Assembly: GCA_002007465.1 (NCBI GenBank)
Contig: LNAC01000102.1
Location: 1,231,703 to 1,295,702, forward strand
Direction of reading: 5' to 3'
From: Ailurus styani
Taxonomy: Eukaryota; Chordata; Mammalia; Carnivora; Ailuridae
DNA length: 64,000 nucleotides
A program made the translations under genes and the position numbers. Shown here piece after piece: positions 44,404-57,158 of this stretch. The stretch's first letter is position 1. Every line of letters begins with the position of its first letter. Below the pieces are notes generated by a model. The model saw only the letters and a program-made list of their open reading frames with translations, had not been told where the DNA came from and ran no database searches.

Positions 44404-44659
44404 GAAAATCTGTCACTTTCAAAATACACTAAGTCACATTTTACTAAAATACTTTCTCATTCGTCGAGGACTTTACCACTTTGAAAACTCTTTACCTAGC
44501 ATGACCACATTTTAGTCTTGCATCAACCAGAGAAAGGAAGTGGCATAGGTAATATTAGAGCTCTTTTCTAGGCTAAGAAGTAGGGACTTGGATGTATATG
44601 CCTTCAGGAATGAGAAAAACTCAGATTCGAACCTGGTCTTTTGAATTTTAAACATAGCC

Positions 44660-45005
44660 TGTCTTGGTCTGTTCAGGCTGCTGTGACAAAATACTACAGT
44701 TTGGGTGTCTTAGAAACAAGAGAAACTTCTGTCTCTGTGTTCTGGACACTGGGAGTCGAAGCTCAAGGTGTCAGCATGGTTAGGTGAGGGCTGGCTTCTG
44801 GGTTGTAGACATCTCATTATGTCCTCACGTAGCGGAAGGGGCTGGGGAGCTCCCGGGGCCTCTTTCCTAAGAGTAGTAATCCCATTTGTGAGGGCTCTAC
44901 CTTCGGGGAAGCACCTCCCCAAGGGTCCACTTCCTAATACCATCATCTCTGGGGGTAGGATTTCAACATAGGAACTTGGGGGGATCACAAACATTCCAAC
45001 CATAA
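44660..45005 (-). repeat. MaLR solo LTR, antisense
   Basis: The left edge 'tgtcttggtctgttcaggct' and 'gctgtgacaaaatactacag' is the reverse of a MaLR LTR 3' end. The body 'cacttcctaataccatcatc' and the right end 'aggatttcaacataggaact' are the reverse of its 5' end. No internal region is present. I could not confirm the 5-bp duplication. Confidence 0.8.
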
Positions 45006-45605
45006 TGGGGACCTCTTTCTGGAGGGACATAAGAGTGCCAGGAACAGAGGAATTACTTTGTAAATGTAATTTTTTTTTTTTATTTCTTCACATTCCTGAG
45101 AAGTTTGGAAACCACATGAGCACCCCAGGAAAGCTGATGTCTAGGGATTCCTCTTAGATGAAGACTTGAATCTTTTAAGGTGGAAAGTAGCACCTGCATT
45201 GCTCAGGACCCTTGCAACAAGGTCATTGCTCCCCCGGGCCTTACCACGTAGTGGAGGGCTCAGAACTTGTGTAATTGTCCCAAGTCTGTTGTGAGTCACC
45301 TGCCTTTACCCGCCACATTATATACAGAATAATCTTGTTCAGAGTTGTTTTTGGCTTCTGATTATAAATGTACCTTAATTTGTGTTGGACATGCTGAACA
45401 CAACTTTTACCCAAAGGAAAATAGCTGGTATCCTGTGAATACTTTACGAAAAAAGTAAATCTAGCTTCCAGTTCACAAATCCAGTGTCAACTTCACAGGT
45501 CTACTTTTTAGACAATGACAAAAGTGCTACAGGTGATTTTTTTTTTTTTACTAGACGTAACAATAGTGAATAAAGAGAGACTTCAGAGTCCTCCTTTCTC
45601 CCACC
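45006..45605. other. Downstream intergenic DNA, nothing recognised
   Basis: There is unique-looking sequence with T-runs near 45069 and 45538. No gene or named repeat is seen. Confidence 0.5.
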
Positions 45606-45609
45606 CTTG

Positions 45610-46140
45610 TGTCCTAGAGGTAACACTGCACACCATTTTCTCTGTGTATATATGTGTGTATATATAAAAACATACATGTACACACACATACGCACATGTC
45701 ATTTTTACAGGAGAGAATATTATATACATTCTATTTTCAACTTATTAAACCAGTGATATGGAGATAAAGATTATTTCTAATACTGCAGTGCTGCCAATGA
45801 TACTGCAGTAAACATTCTTGGGTACAAAGCTTTTGCCTGCTTAGATGTTTCTACTTAACTAAATAATTTCCTGGAAGTGGAATGTCTGGATCAAAGGGAA
45901 TGTACATTTGACATTTGACTATTGCCAAAAAGTTGCACCCATCCATTTCCATTAACAGCATATAAATGCCATCTTTTCTTACCTTTGCCAGCACTCTTAT
46001 TTTGGACAGCCTAGTAATTGAAAAATAATGCCTCACTGCTTTAACTTTAGATTTATTACTAGTAAAATCGAACTTTTCATATATTTAATGGTCATTTGGA
46101 TTTCGTCTGTGAATTATGGGGTTTCTGCTTTTCTGTCAGG
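45610..46140 (-). mobile_element. L1ME/HAL1-like 3' end, antisense
   Basis: 'gtgctgccaatgatactgca', 'gtaaacattcttgggtacaa', 'ttcctggaagtggaatgtct', 'ggatcaaagggaatgtacat' and 'tttgccagcactcttatttt' match the old antisense L1 3' text. It is much diverged and not coding. Confidence 0.75.
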
Positions 46141-46275
46141 GATCAGTGTGTTTTAATCATTCGTGAAAAAATATCATTATTCACAATGACCATTGATGCT
46201 ATTAGTTTTACTCAAACACACAAAGATCAAGGATTCTAAGATCATTGGTATGTGTCTGTTAAAGTTTATGGGTAT

Positions 46276-46375
46276 TGGAGCACCTGGATGACTCAGTTGG
46301 TTAAGCATCTAACCCTTGATCTCAGCTCAGGTCTTGAGCTCAGGGTCATGAGTTCAAGCCCCGCATTATAAAAAA
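46276..46375 (+). repeat. Short CAN SINE (head only), sense
   Basis: Only about 100 bp is present: the tRNA-like head 'gagcacctggatgactcagt' through 'gagttcaagccccgca', then a short A-rich tail. The CT-rich body is missing. It is still flanked by 'aaagtttatgggta' and 'aaagtttatgagta', so this seems to be the original insertion. Confidence 0.88.
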
Positions 46376-46391
46376 TAAAGTTTATGAGTAC

Positions 46392-47455
46392 TGTCATTAC
46401 CATATTAACAAAGTGAGGGAATACTGTAGGGCATAACAACCAAAATAACATAAGAGCCCCAGTTTGGTTCCCCAAAATTTGATCTGATGGATACACTGCC
46501 TGCAAAAAAATGGAAATTTTGGTCAAAGCCATGACTGCCACATCGCTTACCCCAGGAGTGAATTTATACATGTTAGAAAGTGGTCTCCTTCTCCAAAACA
46601 CCTGTCTGCTAATCTGATAGAAAGTCATAACCCTATGAATCTACAATGACTCTGAGTTATTGGCATCCCCTGTGGTTAAGCAGTGCACAGCTTGTATGCT
46701 ATTATGTGCTAGTCCTAATATTCTCCCTGGAGTTGGCCCCATGGATTGTGATGTGGAATAAGAGTGGGCTCAGAGACAAGTGGCCCTGAAATTCCCATCT
46801 TTAGGATATGTGAAAATATAATCTGAAAGGCAAGATCCTTTGGTCCAACAATAGGTGAACTGTCCCATAAAATCTTGAATGTACATTTACATAATTAAGG
46901 AATTTGAAACAAAGTTATGAAACAAAGGCTTTTTTTCCTGTCCCCAAATTTTAGGGGACTTCACTCTTGACTCAAGATACAAGTGCTACCCTTTTGCCAA
47001 TCCTAGTAGGCAGGCATAGGGAAGTCATCTCAACTTTTAACTATCACATGTGCTAAACTGTCTTCTGAATGCTTTTCACTTAATCATAAATTCCAAGTTT
47101 TTATTATTATATTCTATTTATTATTTTATTCAGAACATTGATTTAAATCTCCCAGAATAATTTTAATGATTAAGATAATAAATAGTTATAATTTATTTAA
47201 TGCCCTGTGATAAGTACTTTACATAAATAAATTTGGGAGAAAATTTGTGAATTCTGTATTATTTTAATGTTCCCATCCCCGAGTAAAAATGAACCCAATA
47301 TTCCAATGCCAAATAGATCTCAGGCTTATTTAAAACTGCAAAGAGAACTTTGTGATTATCTCTCCTTTATAGGAGAAGAGAAGGTTTTTGAAATCCAAGT
47401 TTTAAGATATTTATATATAAACTTCATGACTTTGAATGAAGCAGTGGTTTATTAG
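46392..47455. other. Downstream intergenic DNA, nothing recognised
   Basis: The sequence is A+T-rich, with no supported gene. The open frame at 46293-46628 begins in the SINE and has no recognisable domain. Confidence 0.45.
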
Positions 47456-47459
47456 GTAT

Positions 47460-48427
47460 GACACCAGAAGTACAAGCAGGCAAGTAAAAAATTAGCATCA
47501 CAAAAATTTCAAGAAAGAAAAAAGCCACAGGATGAGAGAAAATATTTGCAAACCATATCTGATAAGGATCTAATATCTAGAATACATAAGGAACTCTTAA
47601 TGATTCAAAAATAAACACTGTTTTAATATAATTTTAAGACAGGCAAAGGATTTGAAAGATATTTCTCCAAAAACATACATCAGTAGCCAATATGCAAATA
47701 AAAGGATGCTCAACAATTAGTACTTAGGAAAATGTGAACCAAACCATTACAGGATACCAATTTTCAGGCACTGGTATGACTTTAAAAAAATGGAAAATAG
47801 CAAATGTTGGAGAGAAAGTGGAGAAATTGGATCCCTTCTTCATTGCTGGTGGGAATGTAAAATGATGCAACCTCTACAAAAAACAGTTTGGAATCTCCTC
47901 AAAATGTTACTATATGACCCAGTAATTCCACTCCTAGGTATGTACCCTAAAGATTTGAAAATAAACGTTCACACAAAAGCCTGTATGTGAATGTGTATAG
48001 CAGTGTTATTTATAACAGCCAAAAACTGGAAACAGTCCTGATGTCCATTAATTGATGAGTGCATAAACAAAAGATAGTAAGTATATCCATACAATGGAAA
48101 ATTATTCGGTCAAGAAAAGTTTTGAAGTACTGATATGCTACCACATGGATGAACTTGAAAACACCATGCTAAGTGAAAGAAGGCAGTCACCCCAAACCAC
48201 TGATTATATGATGTCATGTATATGAAATGTCCAAAATGGGAAAGTTCATAGTGGTAGAAAGTAGATGCATGGTTACCAGGCCCTGGAAGGTGGGGAGAGT
48301 GGGAAATGGCTGCTACTAGGTATGGAGTTTCTTTTTTGGAGTGAAGACAATGTTCTGGAATAGTGATAATGGTTACACAACCTTGTAAATATACTAAAAA
48401 CCACAGACGTGTACACTTAAAAAATGA
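47460..48427 (+). mobile_element. L1M-type element, sense, 3' end (about 1 kb)
   Basis: It holds the last part of ORF2 followed by the 3'UTR. Words in order are 'gagaaaatatttgcaaacca', 'aggatgctcaacaattagta', 'ttgctggtgggaatgtaaaa', 'tgacccagtaattccactcc', 'acaatggaaaattattcggt' and 'acaaccttgtaaatatacta'. Frame 47790-47990 carries the ORF2 C-terminal pattern HCWWECK and PLLGMYPKD. Other parts are frame-broken. It is old and inactive. Confidence 0.92.
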
Positions 48428-48439
48428 CATTTGCAAGGC

Positions 48440-48672
48440 TACTGTAAGCACAGGACTTAGAATCAGGAGGTCTGATTTTAAATCTTAGCACTAACTCTCG
48501 CTAATTGTGTGAAGCATGATAGGTCATTTAACTTCTGCCTCAATTTTTCATCCTCAAAATAGAATTAATATCTGACAAAGCTGTTAGGATTAAATGAGAC
48601 AGTCACTATGAGATCACTTAGTTTAGTGCCTAAAATACAGTAGGTTTTCCATAGATGCCAACTGAACTGAAA
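48440..48672 (+). repeat. MIR element
   Basis: 'cacaggacttagaatcagga', 'tcatttaacttctgcctcaa', 'gttaggattaaatgagacag' and 'gtttagtgcctaaaatacag' give nearly the full MIR order. Confidence 0.8.
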
Positions 48673-48802
48673 TTGGAAGAATACAAATGAGCCGAGTAGG
48701 TTTTGATGAGTGTATATTGTGTATGTTCGTTTTAGGCAATCAGCCTTCAGTCAGTCTCCTTTGAACAGTACAAAAGAATTGTGTTCCACTTAGAAGTCAA
48801 TA

Positions 48803-49000
48803 CAGTGGAATGGTTAAACTTAGGAACTCTGAAACCAGGCTGCCTGGGTTCAAAACCTCTTTGTTACTGGACAGATTACTCAGTCTCTCTATACTCTGTA
48901 GATTTTAGGGTTCCCATCTTTAAATGGAAATAAAAGTAGTATCTATTGTCTAGGGAGTTATAAATGTTAATGGTACAAAGTAAAGGTTCAGGACATATTA
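48803..49000 (+). repeat. MIR element
   Basis: 'ctctgaaaccaggctgcctg', 'ggttcaaaacctctttgtta', 'cagattactcagtctctcta' and 'cccatctttaaatggaaata' are MIR words in order. It follows directly on another MIR. Confidence 0.8.
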
Positions 49001-49019
49001 TATTTGATCAAAACATGGA

Positions 49020-49102
49020 GCAGATGAGATGTTAGGTCCTTGAAGGAAGGAATCATTGTCTCATTCTCCTTTGTGACACATAGTAGAGGCCCAGTGAATG
49101 TG
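49020..49102 (+). repeat. L2 3'-end fragment
   Basis: 'gttaggtccttgaaggaagg', 'aatcattgtctcattctcct' and 'acatagtagaggcccagtga' match the L2 3' end. Confidence 0.6.
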
Positions 49103-50160
49103 GTCTTCCAGAGATGGGAAGAACCAAGTTCAGGATTGTTACCATTGCTATATCCATCTCCAAATTAAGCTAATTGGATGGTGTAACTCAAATATACAAA
49201 ACAATTCTGGGCAGTCTTCCTTGAAATTAATATAAAAATTAAGCCATCTTTATTTCATTTGGTTTGTATTTAAGCTAAAGCCTTTTAAAACACCACTACC
49301 ATAACTTTAAGAACATTTTCCTGTTGGTTATGGTATTATAATAATACCTGGTTAATCTCTGTACTCACATACTTTTAATTTAGACCCAGCTTCACTTTCC
49401 TAAAAAAAATACACCATGATATGTAATGCCCTTATTTCTATATCACAAAGTACTTAACAATTGAACAGGGAATATTCACTTAGAGATAAATACACCTGGA
49501 CCTAGGTTAATGGGTCTTTTGAGTTCCTTGAAATCAAGTCATCAGCTCTGAAGATGGGAAGAATGCCTGAGGTTATCTAGTTGCTCTCTGATGTGGCTTA
49601 CATTCCCCTTTATAACAGGACAAGCAAAGAGTTCTTCAGACTTACATTTGGTCATAAAGGAGTTATCCCTCAAACACCTCCAAAACTTAGAAAGTACTTT
49701 CTTATGGTTGAGCCAAGATATACCTTTCACCAGGTCCAGGAACTCATAGAACTAACTGATTCTTCCCCCAGCAGTCCCTCAAACATCTGAAAACAGCTGT
49801 TACACTGCCTCAGAAATGCCTCGGTCTCTCTCACACTTCCCTTATGGATTATGGTCATTGGACATAGGCCTTTTTTAAAAATGTAGTGCATATAAATTAG
49901 TCTCATAAATTCAGATGGTTGAGAAATAGAAGCAAAAAGTCTTAAAAACAATGACATTAGGTTGATCTGTATATGAAATGCCTATCTTCTCTTACCCTAC
50001 AGACCTTCAAAAACAGTGATTTCTTATGGTTCAACCCTATACTTTTCCTCAGTTTTCCCCCCTTTTGGAAGCTTGATTAATGAGTTCATCCTGATCTCTA
50101 ATAAGTATGTTTACAGGGCAAAGACCACTTCAGGACTGCAGCAAATATTGTCTTCCAGAT
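49103..50160. other. Downstream intergenic DNA, nothing recognised
   Basis: No named repeat or gene is seen. Two short overlapping open frames near 49550-49950 have no recognisable domain. Confidence 0.45.
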
Positions 50161-50164
50161 TTAT

Positions 50165-50290
50165 CCATTCATCAAAAATATATTGAACATCTAAATGCTG
50201 GACATTTTGCTAGGCATTAGGGATTCAGTGGTGAGAAGGTCAGTGTCCCTGCTCTTAAGGAACTTAAGAATCTAGTGAGGAAACCAACAT
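50165..50290 (+). repeat. L2 fragment
   Basis: 'ccattcatcaaaaatatatt', 'gctaggcattagggattcag', 'tggtgagaaggtcagtgtcc' and 'ctgctcttaaggaacttaag' are the L2 words in order. Confidence 0.75.
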
Positions 50291-50939
50291 CACTTACTTA
50301 GTAACACAAATAAATGTGTATTTACAAGAGCCATTACAGAATTCTAATCTCTTTATGGTAAACCCTTCATGTTGTCCCTCTAATGGATTCCATTTTGAGA
50401 AAGATGTTAGCCACAAACAAACCCACAAGCAACTAGGCTAACTTATTGAATAGTGTTTGTAAAGTATTAATTCACCTGGTTGCTATAAAGTGCCTGTGAA
50501 AAATGACAATTTGGGCTTGGTATAATAAATGTTTAGTTACTCTTCCAGGAAATAATTGGTCCTGAGTACTTCTCATGGCTCTTCCACTAATGTCTTTTGA
50601 CTTAAAGACTCCAGTCACTTAAATCAGTGGTAGACTTTGAAGAACTTGACAGGTGAAACAGATTTTTGAAAGAATGGAGGATGGGAAGAGAATGGTCTCA
50701 GAGGTGGGAATCACAGAACTGGATTGACCTTTGTGGGCACCTGATGTAGCTTTCCTCTTAGAGCCAAGTCTCCTTTGAATTCTAAAACAATTGCTTGCTT
50801 TTTGTTTTTTGGTTTTTTGTTTTTGTTTTGCAGTTTTTGAGGTCTTTTACTAGTAGGCTCCAAATCAGAACAAGATGATTTAGAAAATATATGTTTACTT
50901 TTTGTGATGGAATTCAACTTAAGAAATTGGTAATGAATG

Positions 50940-51117
50940 GGGCACCTGGTGGCTCAGTCAGTTAAGCATCCAACTCTTGATTTCAGCTCAGGTCATGATC
51001 TCAGAGTCCTCAGATCCAACCATGAGTCAGTCTCTTCACTGAACATGGAGCCTGCTTAAGATTCTCTCCCACACCCCTCTCCCTCCCTCTCTAAACAAAC
51101 TAAAGAAATTTTAAAAA
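50940..51117 (+). repeat. CAN SINE, sense, older copy
   Basis: It has head 'gggcacctggtggctcagtc', diverged body and A-rich tail. The duplication is 'aagaaattggtaatgaat' at 50921-50938 and 'aagaagttggtaatgaat' at 51118-51135. Confidence 0.94.
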
Positions 51118-51459
51118 AAGAAGTTGGTAATGAATCATACTCTTAAAAACTGGTTTACTAAGCACGTACAAAGTCCCAGGAGCTGCACTGACCTAGTAAC
51201 TGTTAGGCTACAGTGTTCTGAGCACTTTGCTACCAAAGTACTTACAAACCCAAAAAAAAGATGTGAATTTTGGCTTTGCTCTTAGAAATAAAACAGGCCT
51301 TGGCTATATGCATTTCCGGATTTTTTTTTTTTTTACAAGAAGTTGAATACTGATTCGTCAAAACTGACCTTCAATAAAACGCCCCATTAATCAATAACTC
51401 TTGAATGTCTACAATGTGCCCCATGGCGGATAGCAACAAAAGGAAACTTTACTGACCTT

Positions 51460-51690
51460 TTCTGTCACAATGAGTTGTTTTTCCTCTGCATTCTCATAGC
51501 ACTTTTCTTGACCTATATTTTGTACTTAAAATTTTATTTGTCTGGTACTGTAAGATGATGCTTCCTGGTCTATTTCCTCAAGTAGAATTTGAGCATCTGG
51601 AGGCATGAAGTTTTTCATCCTTATTCTCTGAAGCACCTAACTGGTGTTTGGTACATAATAGTTACTTAATGAATGTTTATTGAAATGTTT
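51460..51690 (+). repeat. L2 3'-end fragment
   Basis: 'gacctatattttgtacttaa', 'tttcctcaagtagaatttga', 'aactggtgtttggtacataa' and 'tagttacttaatgaatgttt' match the L2 3' terminus ('cacatagtaggcactcaataaa' order). Confidence 0.6.
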
Positions 51691-51699
51691 AGGTGGACT

Positions 51700-53400
51700 A
51701 AATTAAAAGTCCAAACTGTTCTTTCCACTTTCAGAGTACTACTAACCAAAAAGGCAAGCAAAACTATGGCACATAAAAGAGGAAAAAAGACTCTACAATA
51801 CAGTTAGGAACTATCTTGAGCAGCTGTGGGAAGGTCAATGGTAGGGAGAGCTTAGAGGCTCTTGATTTCTTAAGACCTGGATGAGTCAGAGAGGAGCAGA
51901 AGGACCTGTCAGACAACAGAACAGCCTTTAAGAAGGCTAGCATCAAATATATCTGGAATAGTTTCATTTCCCAAAACTATGTTTTGGATACCTGAATAAG
52001 TTGATTCGCCATTGCCTACTTCCATTTCCTCTGTAAAATGATTGGGTTGGATTTGATTAATGGCTTGTAAAACCATTTTTAAAGCAGTAAGATACCAATA
52101 ATTCTCTCTTGACAGTGGTGGGGGAAACTGCAGGGGGTGTATGACTCACCCTCTTGACCATCACCTCATCCTTGGGGCAGCTCCTCCTGTTCACTGACAA
52201 AGCCCATGGAACACAATTTGATGACTATTGAACCAGGGGATCTCCGAAGGCCTGGGTGACAGGTTGACTCCTCCTCCCAGCTGTCAACATGCACGAAAGA
52301 CAGGCATACATGATGACTGGGGTAGAGGGTTGATGGTGAGAAGCAGAGACTAGGGACATAAATCACTCAACACTGTGCCTAGCACACAGTAACAACTCAG
52401 GAAATGTAATGTAAATATATGGGGGAATGTGATATTGTAGGCTAGGAATGTGAGATCTATGGAGTCATGGAAGCACTGAATGGCAGTCACCAGTGTTTGG
52501 ACCTGATTCAACAAGAAACACGGAGCCACTCTGGATTCCTCCACAGAGAAGAGACAGGATGAGCACAGTGTCCAAGGAAGAGGGATCTGGCAATTAACTC
52601 GGTCCTTCAATTACCCAATATTTTCCCTTTAATTAGAATATAGTCTGGATATTGCATTTTATAGAATTGTTAGTTTTTTAAGGGGTGAAATAGTATTTTA
52701 GTTATTCTTATGGAAATATATGCTGGAGTGTTTTAGGGATGAAAGGTTGTGATAACAGCATTTTTAAATAATTCAGATGCATACACACATGTATACATAT
52801 ATCCGTCTACCTAGGTATAACAAATATGGCAAAATATTAATCATCAGATTTAGTGGTTGATATATTGGAACTCCTTGTAGTATTTTTTTCTGTATGTTTG
52901 CATATTTTCATAATAAAAAGTTGGGAAAGAAGTGGGAAAACAAAATTTTTCTTTGATCTTCTTACAGAGAACAATTAATGATAATCAATAATGACACTTA
53001 TACACATTAGGAGAGTATTTACTCTGTGACAGGTTCTAAAGTAAAAAAAATTGGCCTGACCCAAAGCTCCTGAGAAGTAATCTTTAAACTCTTGGAATAT
53101 CCCAAGTGATAGAAGTGTTCTTGTTATTCCTGGTGGGCCCCGTGGGCTATGGGTATCAGCCCAAACTGGGGCGGGAGGGGTGAGGTGGAAGAGTGGAGAC
53201 TGATGGGCAATCAATCAATGGGCAATCAATCAATCAATCATGCGTCTGTAATAAAGCCCCAGTAGAAACTGGACACCAAAGCTGTGGTGAACACCCCAGC
53301 TTGGCAGTATTCCATGAGTATTATCACACAACAATACCAGAAGGATAACACGTCCTGAGGAAAATGGAAGCTTTGCCTTTGCCTCCACCTTATGTGGCTT
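51700..53400. other. Downstream intergenic DNA, few recognisable features
   Basis: A short L2-like end may lie at 52365-52420 ('cactgtgcctagcacacagt'). A short (AATC)n run lies at 53210-53240. I support no gene here; the several minus-strand open frames are short and without domains. Confidence 0.45.
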
Positions 53401-53415
53401 TTCCTATAGCCTCTT

Positions 53416-53614
53416 TTTTAAAGATTTTATTTATTTATTTGACACAGAGAGAGAGAGATTACAAGTAGGCAGAGAGGCAGGCAGAGAGAGAGGGAGAGGA
53501 GGAAGCAGGCTTCCTGCCGAGCAGGGAGCCCGATGCGGGCCTCGATCCCAGGACCCTGAGATCATGACCTGAGCCGAAGGCAGCGGCTTTAACCCACTGA
53601 GCCACCCAGGCGCC
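53416..53614 (-). repeat. CAN SINE, antisense, young copy
   Basis: It is nearly consensus from 'ttttaaagattttatttatt' to the head 'gagccacccaggcgcc'. The perfect duplication cctatagcctctt lies at 53403-53415 and 53615-53627. Confidence 0.97.
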
Positions 53615-53904
53615 CCTATAGCCTCTTCTAATTTAGATCTTTTCTCTTAATAAATCATAACCATGAGTGTAACACACTTTCGGTGAGCTCTGTGAATCCT
53701 TACAGTTGTTTCACATTATCAACCCTGGCATGGTTTTGAGAACTTCTTGAACTTGCAGTTGGTCTCAGAAGCGAGGGCAGTCTTGGGGATCATACCCTTA
53801 GACTTTGCAGCTTGGCTAACACCAAGCTCAGACATTCTCCTTAGTACTTATGTGCGGATATTTAATATTCATAACTTAAACATGAATGAATTGCAGTAGG
53901 ATCT

Positions 53905-54025
53905 ACGATTTGGCCGGTTGCACAGATAAGGAAACCTAGGAACAGATACCTAGTTTGCCCAAGATCATACAGTGAGGAAATGCCGGAACTGGAATTTAAA
54001 CGCTGGCAGGCTGTGCCAGAGCTAG
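53905..54025 (+). repeat. MIR fragment
   Basis: 'gcacagataaggaaacctag', 'gcccaagatcatacagtgag' and 'gaactggaatttaaacgctg' follow the MIR 3' half. Confidence 0.75.
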
Positions 54026-54029
54026 CGCA

Positions 54030-55320
54030 TCTTATTGATAAGGAAACAACTCTCCATCTGGAATACAAGTGAAAAGAATTCCATAGGTCCATAGTACATA
54101 GGTCCAGGGAGCAATGTATGTTGAGGGCTGTGTCCTCGTTCTCTAATGCAAAAATGTAAAATAATAATAATGGACCTTCAGAATGAACACCCTGAGGCAC
54201 AGCAAAACACTGCCCCGAAAGAAAAATTCGGTGATGTGTAATACTACCCATTTTGTTTTCTAAAGCCATTAAGTTGACTAATTAATTTTATAAAGGAGCC
54301 CAAGAGTTCTAACAGAATGGGCTTTCTCATAAACTTTCCCCTTATCCAAGCAGCAAGACCTCCACATTCTCTGACCATTCTAGTTAATAGGAAGCCTGCT
54401 GTAAAATTTCAGTGGCATGGAAAAAATGCTTTAAAAGAGAGAGCAGTCCCACACCTCTCTCCACTAATTGATAGTTGACAATAATCCAAATCTAAATGAC
54501 GTGTGCTTCAGAACTCAAAAATAGGAATGGCAAAAATTTCGATACCTTAAAGAAATTATATGAGGAAAGATCTATCTAACAAGTGAAGCCCCAATATATT
54601 CTTCTTTTCCAAAATTCAAAATGCCCTAATAGGAAAGAAAGGTCTAATTTTAACAAGCCACAAAGTCCAAGAGTCTGCAAGCCCTTGGGTAAAATTTTGT
54701 AAATTAACTAGCTGAATATGCGTTAAATTTTAATCAAACTGTTACAAAGCTTCCAGACAAATGGTACTGTATAGGTGCAAGCAAAAAGTGTGAATGACTC
54801 TCTGCAGTAGTCACCAAAGTTGGGCATTTGCTCTTTGAATATGTGCATTGATGTGTGAACAATGCCCTTACACAGGTTGTGAGGATGCTATTCTTCTCTT
54901 GCGGCCCCAAAAAGCCTGGAGGTAAGCAATTCAGTAGTGGGGGAAAAATTAGGCAATGCCAAGAGTACATAAAAACAAGAGAGATCCAAGAGATTAAAGC
55001 TCTGGTGCTGCTTTATTCTGCTAACTGGAGCCTAATGGCCAAACGAATCTCTTAAGAGGTTTTAGTTTGTGCCCCTCTATGGAATTCCTTAAGTGGCTTA
55101 TATTTCATCTAAAACATAAATCCCACAACTCCAAACAATGTGTCTTGAGATTATGCATTGCTCTGATCTCTACTATAATCATTTTCTGATTTTTCCAATC
55201 ATTAAAAAAACTTGTTTCTAAAACATAATTATGCACGGCCCTGAAACCTTATGTGGAAAAAGAGAAACAAAACAAAGAAAGAAAAAAAAACACACACCAC
55301 CATAAGAAGACAGAAAACGA
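54030..55320. other. Downstream intergenic DNA, nothing recognised
   Basis: No named repeat is visible and there is no exon-like structure. Because transposons I can see are absent, this is one of the more unique stretches downstream of HMGN3. Confidence 0.4.
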
Positions 55321-55324
55321 TGTT

Positions 55325-55455
55325 GTCTCAGCTGTAAAATAAAATCATCAAAGTGCCTATAGCGTAGGGATGTTATGAAGATGAAGCAAATTAATATTTT
55401 TAAAGAGCTTGGGACAGTACCTGGCACATAGTAAGCTATATAACTTTAATACAAT
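55325..55455 (+). repeat. MIR 3' fragment
   Basis: 'tctcagctgtaaaataaaat', 'gggatgttatgaagatgaag' and 'acagtacctggcacatagta' are MIR 3' words. Confidence 0.75.
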
Positions 55456-56460
55456 TTTTTAACACAAGCAAAAGAAACTTCTCAGGCACAGAAAGAATAA
55501 AGTGAGTGAACATCAGAAACCTGGCTTTGTCCTCCTTATAAGTAATTAAGTACCATGAGGCTGTTCTAGGGGCAGAAAGAATTGAGGTGCAGTAGAAGAA
55601 ATGTGTTTCCAGCAAGTCTTAGCTAAGTGTGTTATTCCTTGGTTTATTTTCATTATATGAGTTTTTTGATTCTGCATACTTTGAAGTTTGCCTCAAGGGA
55701 AAAAGTTGAATTGGGACTCTTTGTGACTAGAATCTTTGGCCTGGAAGGTTGGCACCTTCAACTGTTTCTCATGCCAAGCCTTTGAGATTCTGTTCCCGTT
55801 CCAAAAGCTGACAGGAGCTTCCTTGCAAGTTTTTCTAAAAGAAATGAATGAGACTAAACTCCAACAGATTTCTGCCTTTATGGACCCTTAACTAGCCTAA
55901 TTAGCTTGGTGAATTAGCAGTACGTAGGCCAGAATGCAGAGTGCAGCAGGCCCCAGTGCTGGGGGTGGAGACATGGGAGGCCCCACAGATCACGAAGCAA
56001 GACCAGTCCTACGGCCAGTGGGGGCCACTCAAGAAAGGCTGCCGTGAAAAGGCTGAAGAAAAGCTGCTGCCATCTTTTGGCTGACTGCACAGGAACATGG
56101 ATTTTGAACTATGAGCCATGCAAATTTATATCCAGAAAAAGGTTTTGTAATCCCAAACCCAGTGAGCACAAGATATTACATCATTTCTACTTTGGGCGTG
56201 AAAAAAAGGAGGACAATTTTAAGGTGGTTCTGAGTAGCTCTTTTCCCTCCCCAAAGGAAGGGAGAAATGACTGACAATGGAAAGCGTCATTAAGCAGTGA
56301 CAGAAGGGACTCAGGTCAAATGCAAAGAACTTCCAGGCCTTCTCAGAACAGTTGTTCTAGACCCGGTCAGACCCACCCACTTTTTATAACAAACATTTGT
56401 TAACATCCCCTTTATCATACTGAACGAATGCTTATAGATAATATACCTGTAGGCATAATG
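55456..56460. other. Downstream intergenic DNA, nothing recognised
   Basis: The sequence looks unique. The open frame at 56044-56274 has no recognisable domain and no splice or promoter context, so it is not called. Confidence 0.4.
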
Positions 56461-56478
56461 TTAAAAACTCAATATACT

Positions 56479-56735
56479 GGGATGCTTGAGGGGCCCAGAC
56501 GGTTAAGCGTCTGCCTTCAGCTCAGGTCATGATCCCAGAGTCCTGGGATGGAGTCCTACCTCAGGCTCCTTGCTCAGCAGGGAGCTTGCTTCCCCTCCGC
56601 CTGCTGCTCCCCTTGCTTGTGCTCTCTCTCTGGCATATAAATAAATAAAATATATATATATATATGTGTGTATATATATTATGTATAACATATATATAAC
56701 AAATATATATTTATAAATATAAATAAAAATATTTT
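56479..56735 (+). repeat. CAN SINE, sense, with long A+T-rich tail
   Basis: The head is diverged ('gatgcttgaggggcccagac') and the body is clear. The tail has expanded from the usual 'aataaataaaata' into about 90 bp of TA-rich sequence. The duplication is 'aaaaactcaatatact' on the left and 'aaaaactcagtgtatt' on the right. Confidence 0.92.
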
Positions 56736-57158
56736 AAAAACTCAGTGTATTCCTCTCACTGCACAATGCAGAAAAATTTAAAAGAAAATTATAATAAACT
56801 ATTTCTATATGTAAATGTTTGATCATGACATAAGAAGACATATGGAGTGGATAGATGCACAAAATAAGTTTATATATAAAAAAACATATTACATATATGT
56901 AATAATAACACATATTCAGTGAATGAGCAGCATACTTCCCTTTTACTGGAAACTTTGCAACTGGGCTTAAATACGCTTAATAGTATGCATGGAATCACCA
57001 GGCCACAACAGCTGCAGTTGCCCTGGAGACTCAAATACTTCAATGGCGTTGCAGTTGGCAATGTGGTTTTCTGAAATGGTGCACAACACTTGTTAAAGTT
57101 CCGGTCTAAGCACAATGTTTAAAACTGTGCAAAAGGTATTCAGAATATTCAGTGCATA

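Noticed and set aside
47790..47990. 66-codon + strand open frame
   Set aside because: It is the C-terminal remnant of L1 ORF2 in a 5'-truncated element.
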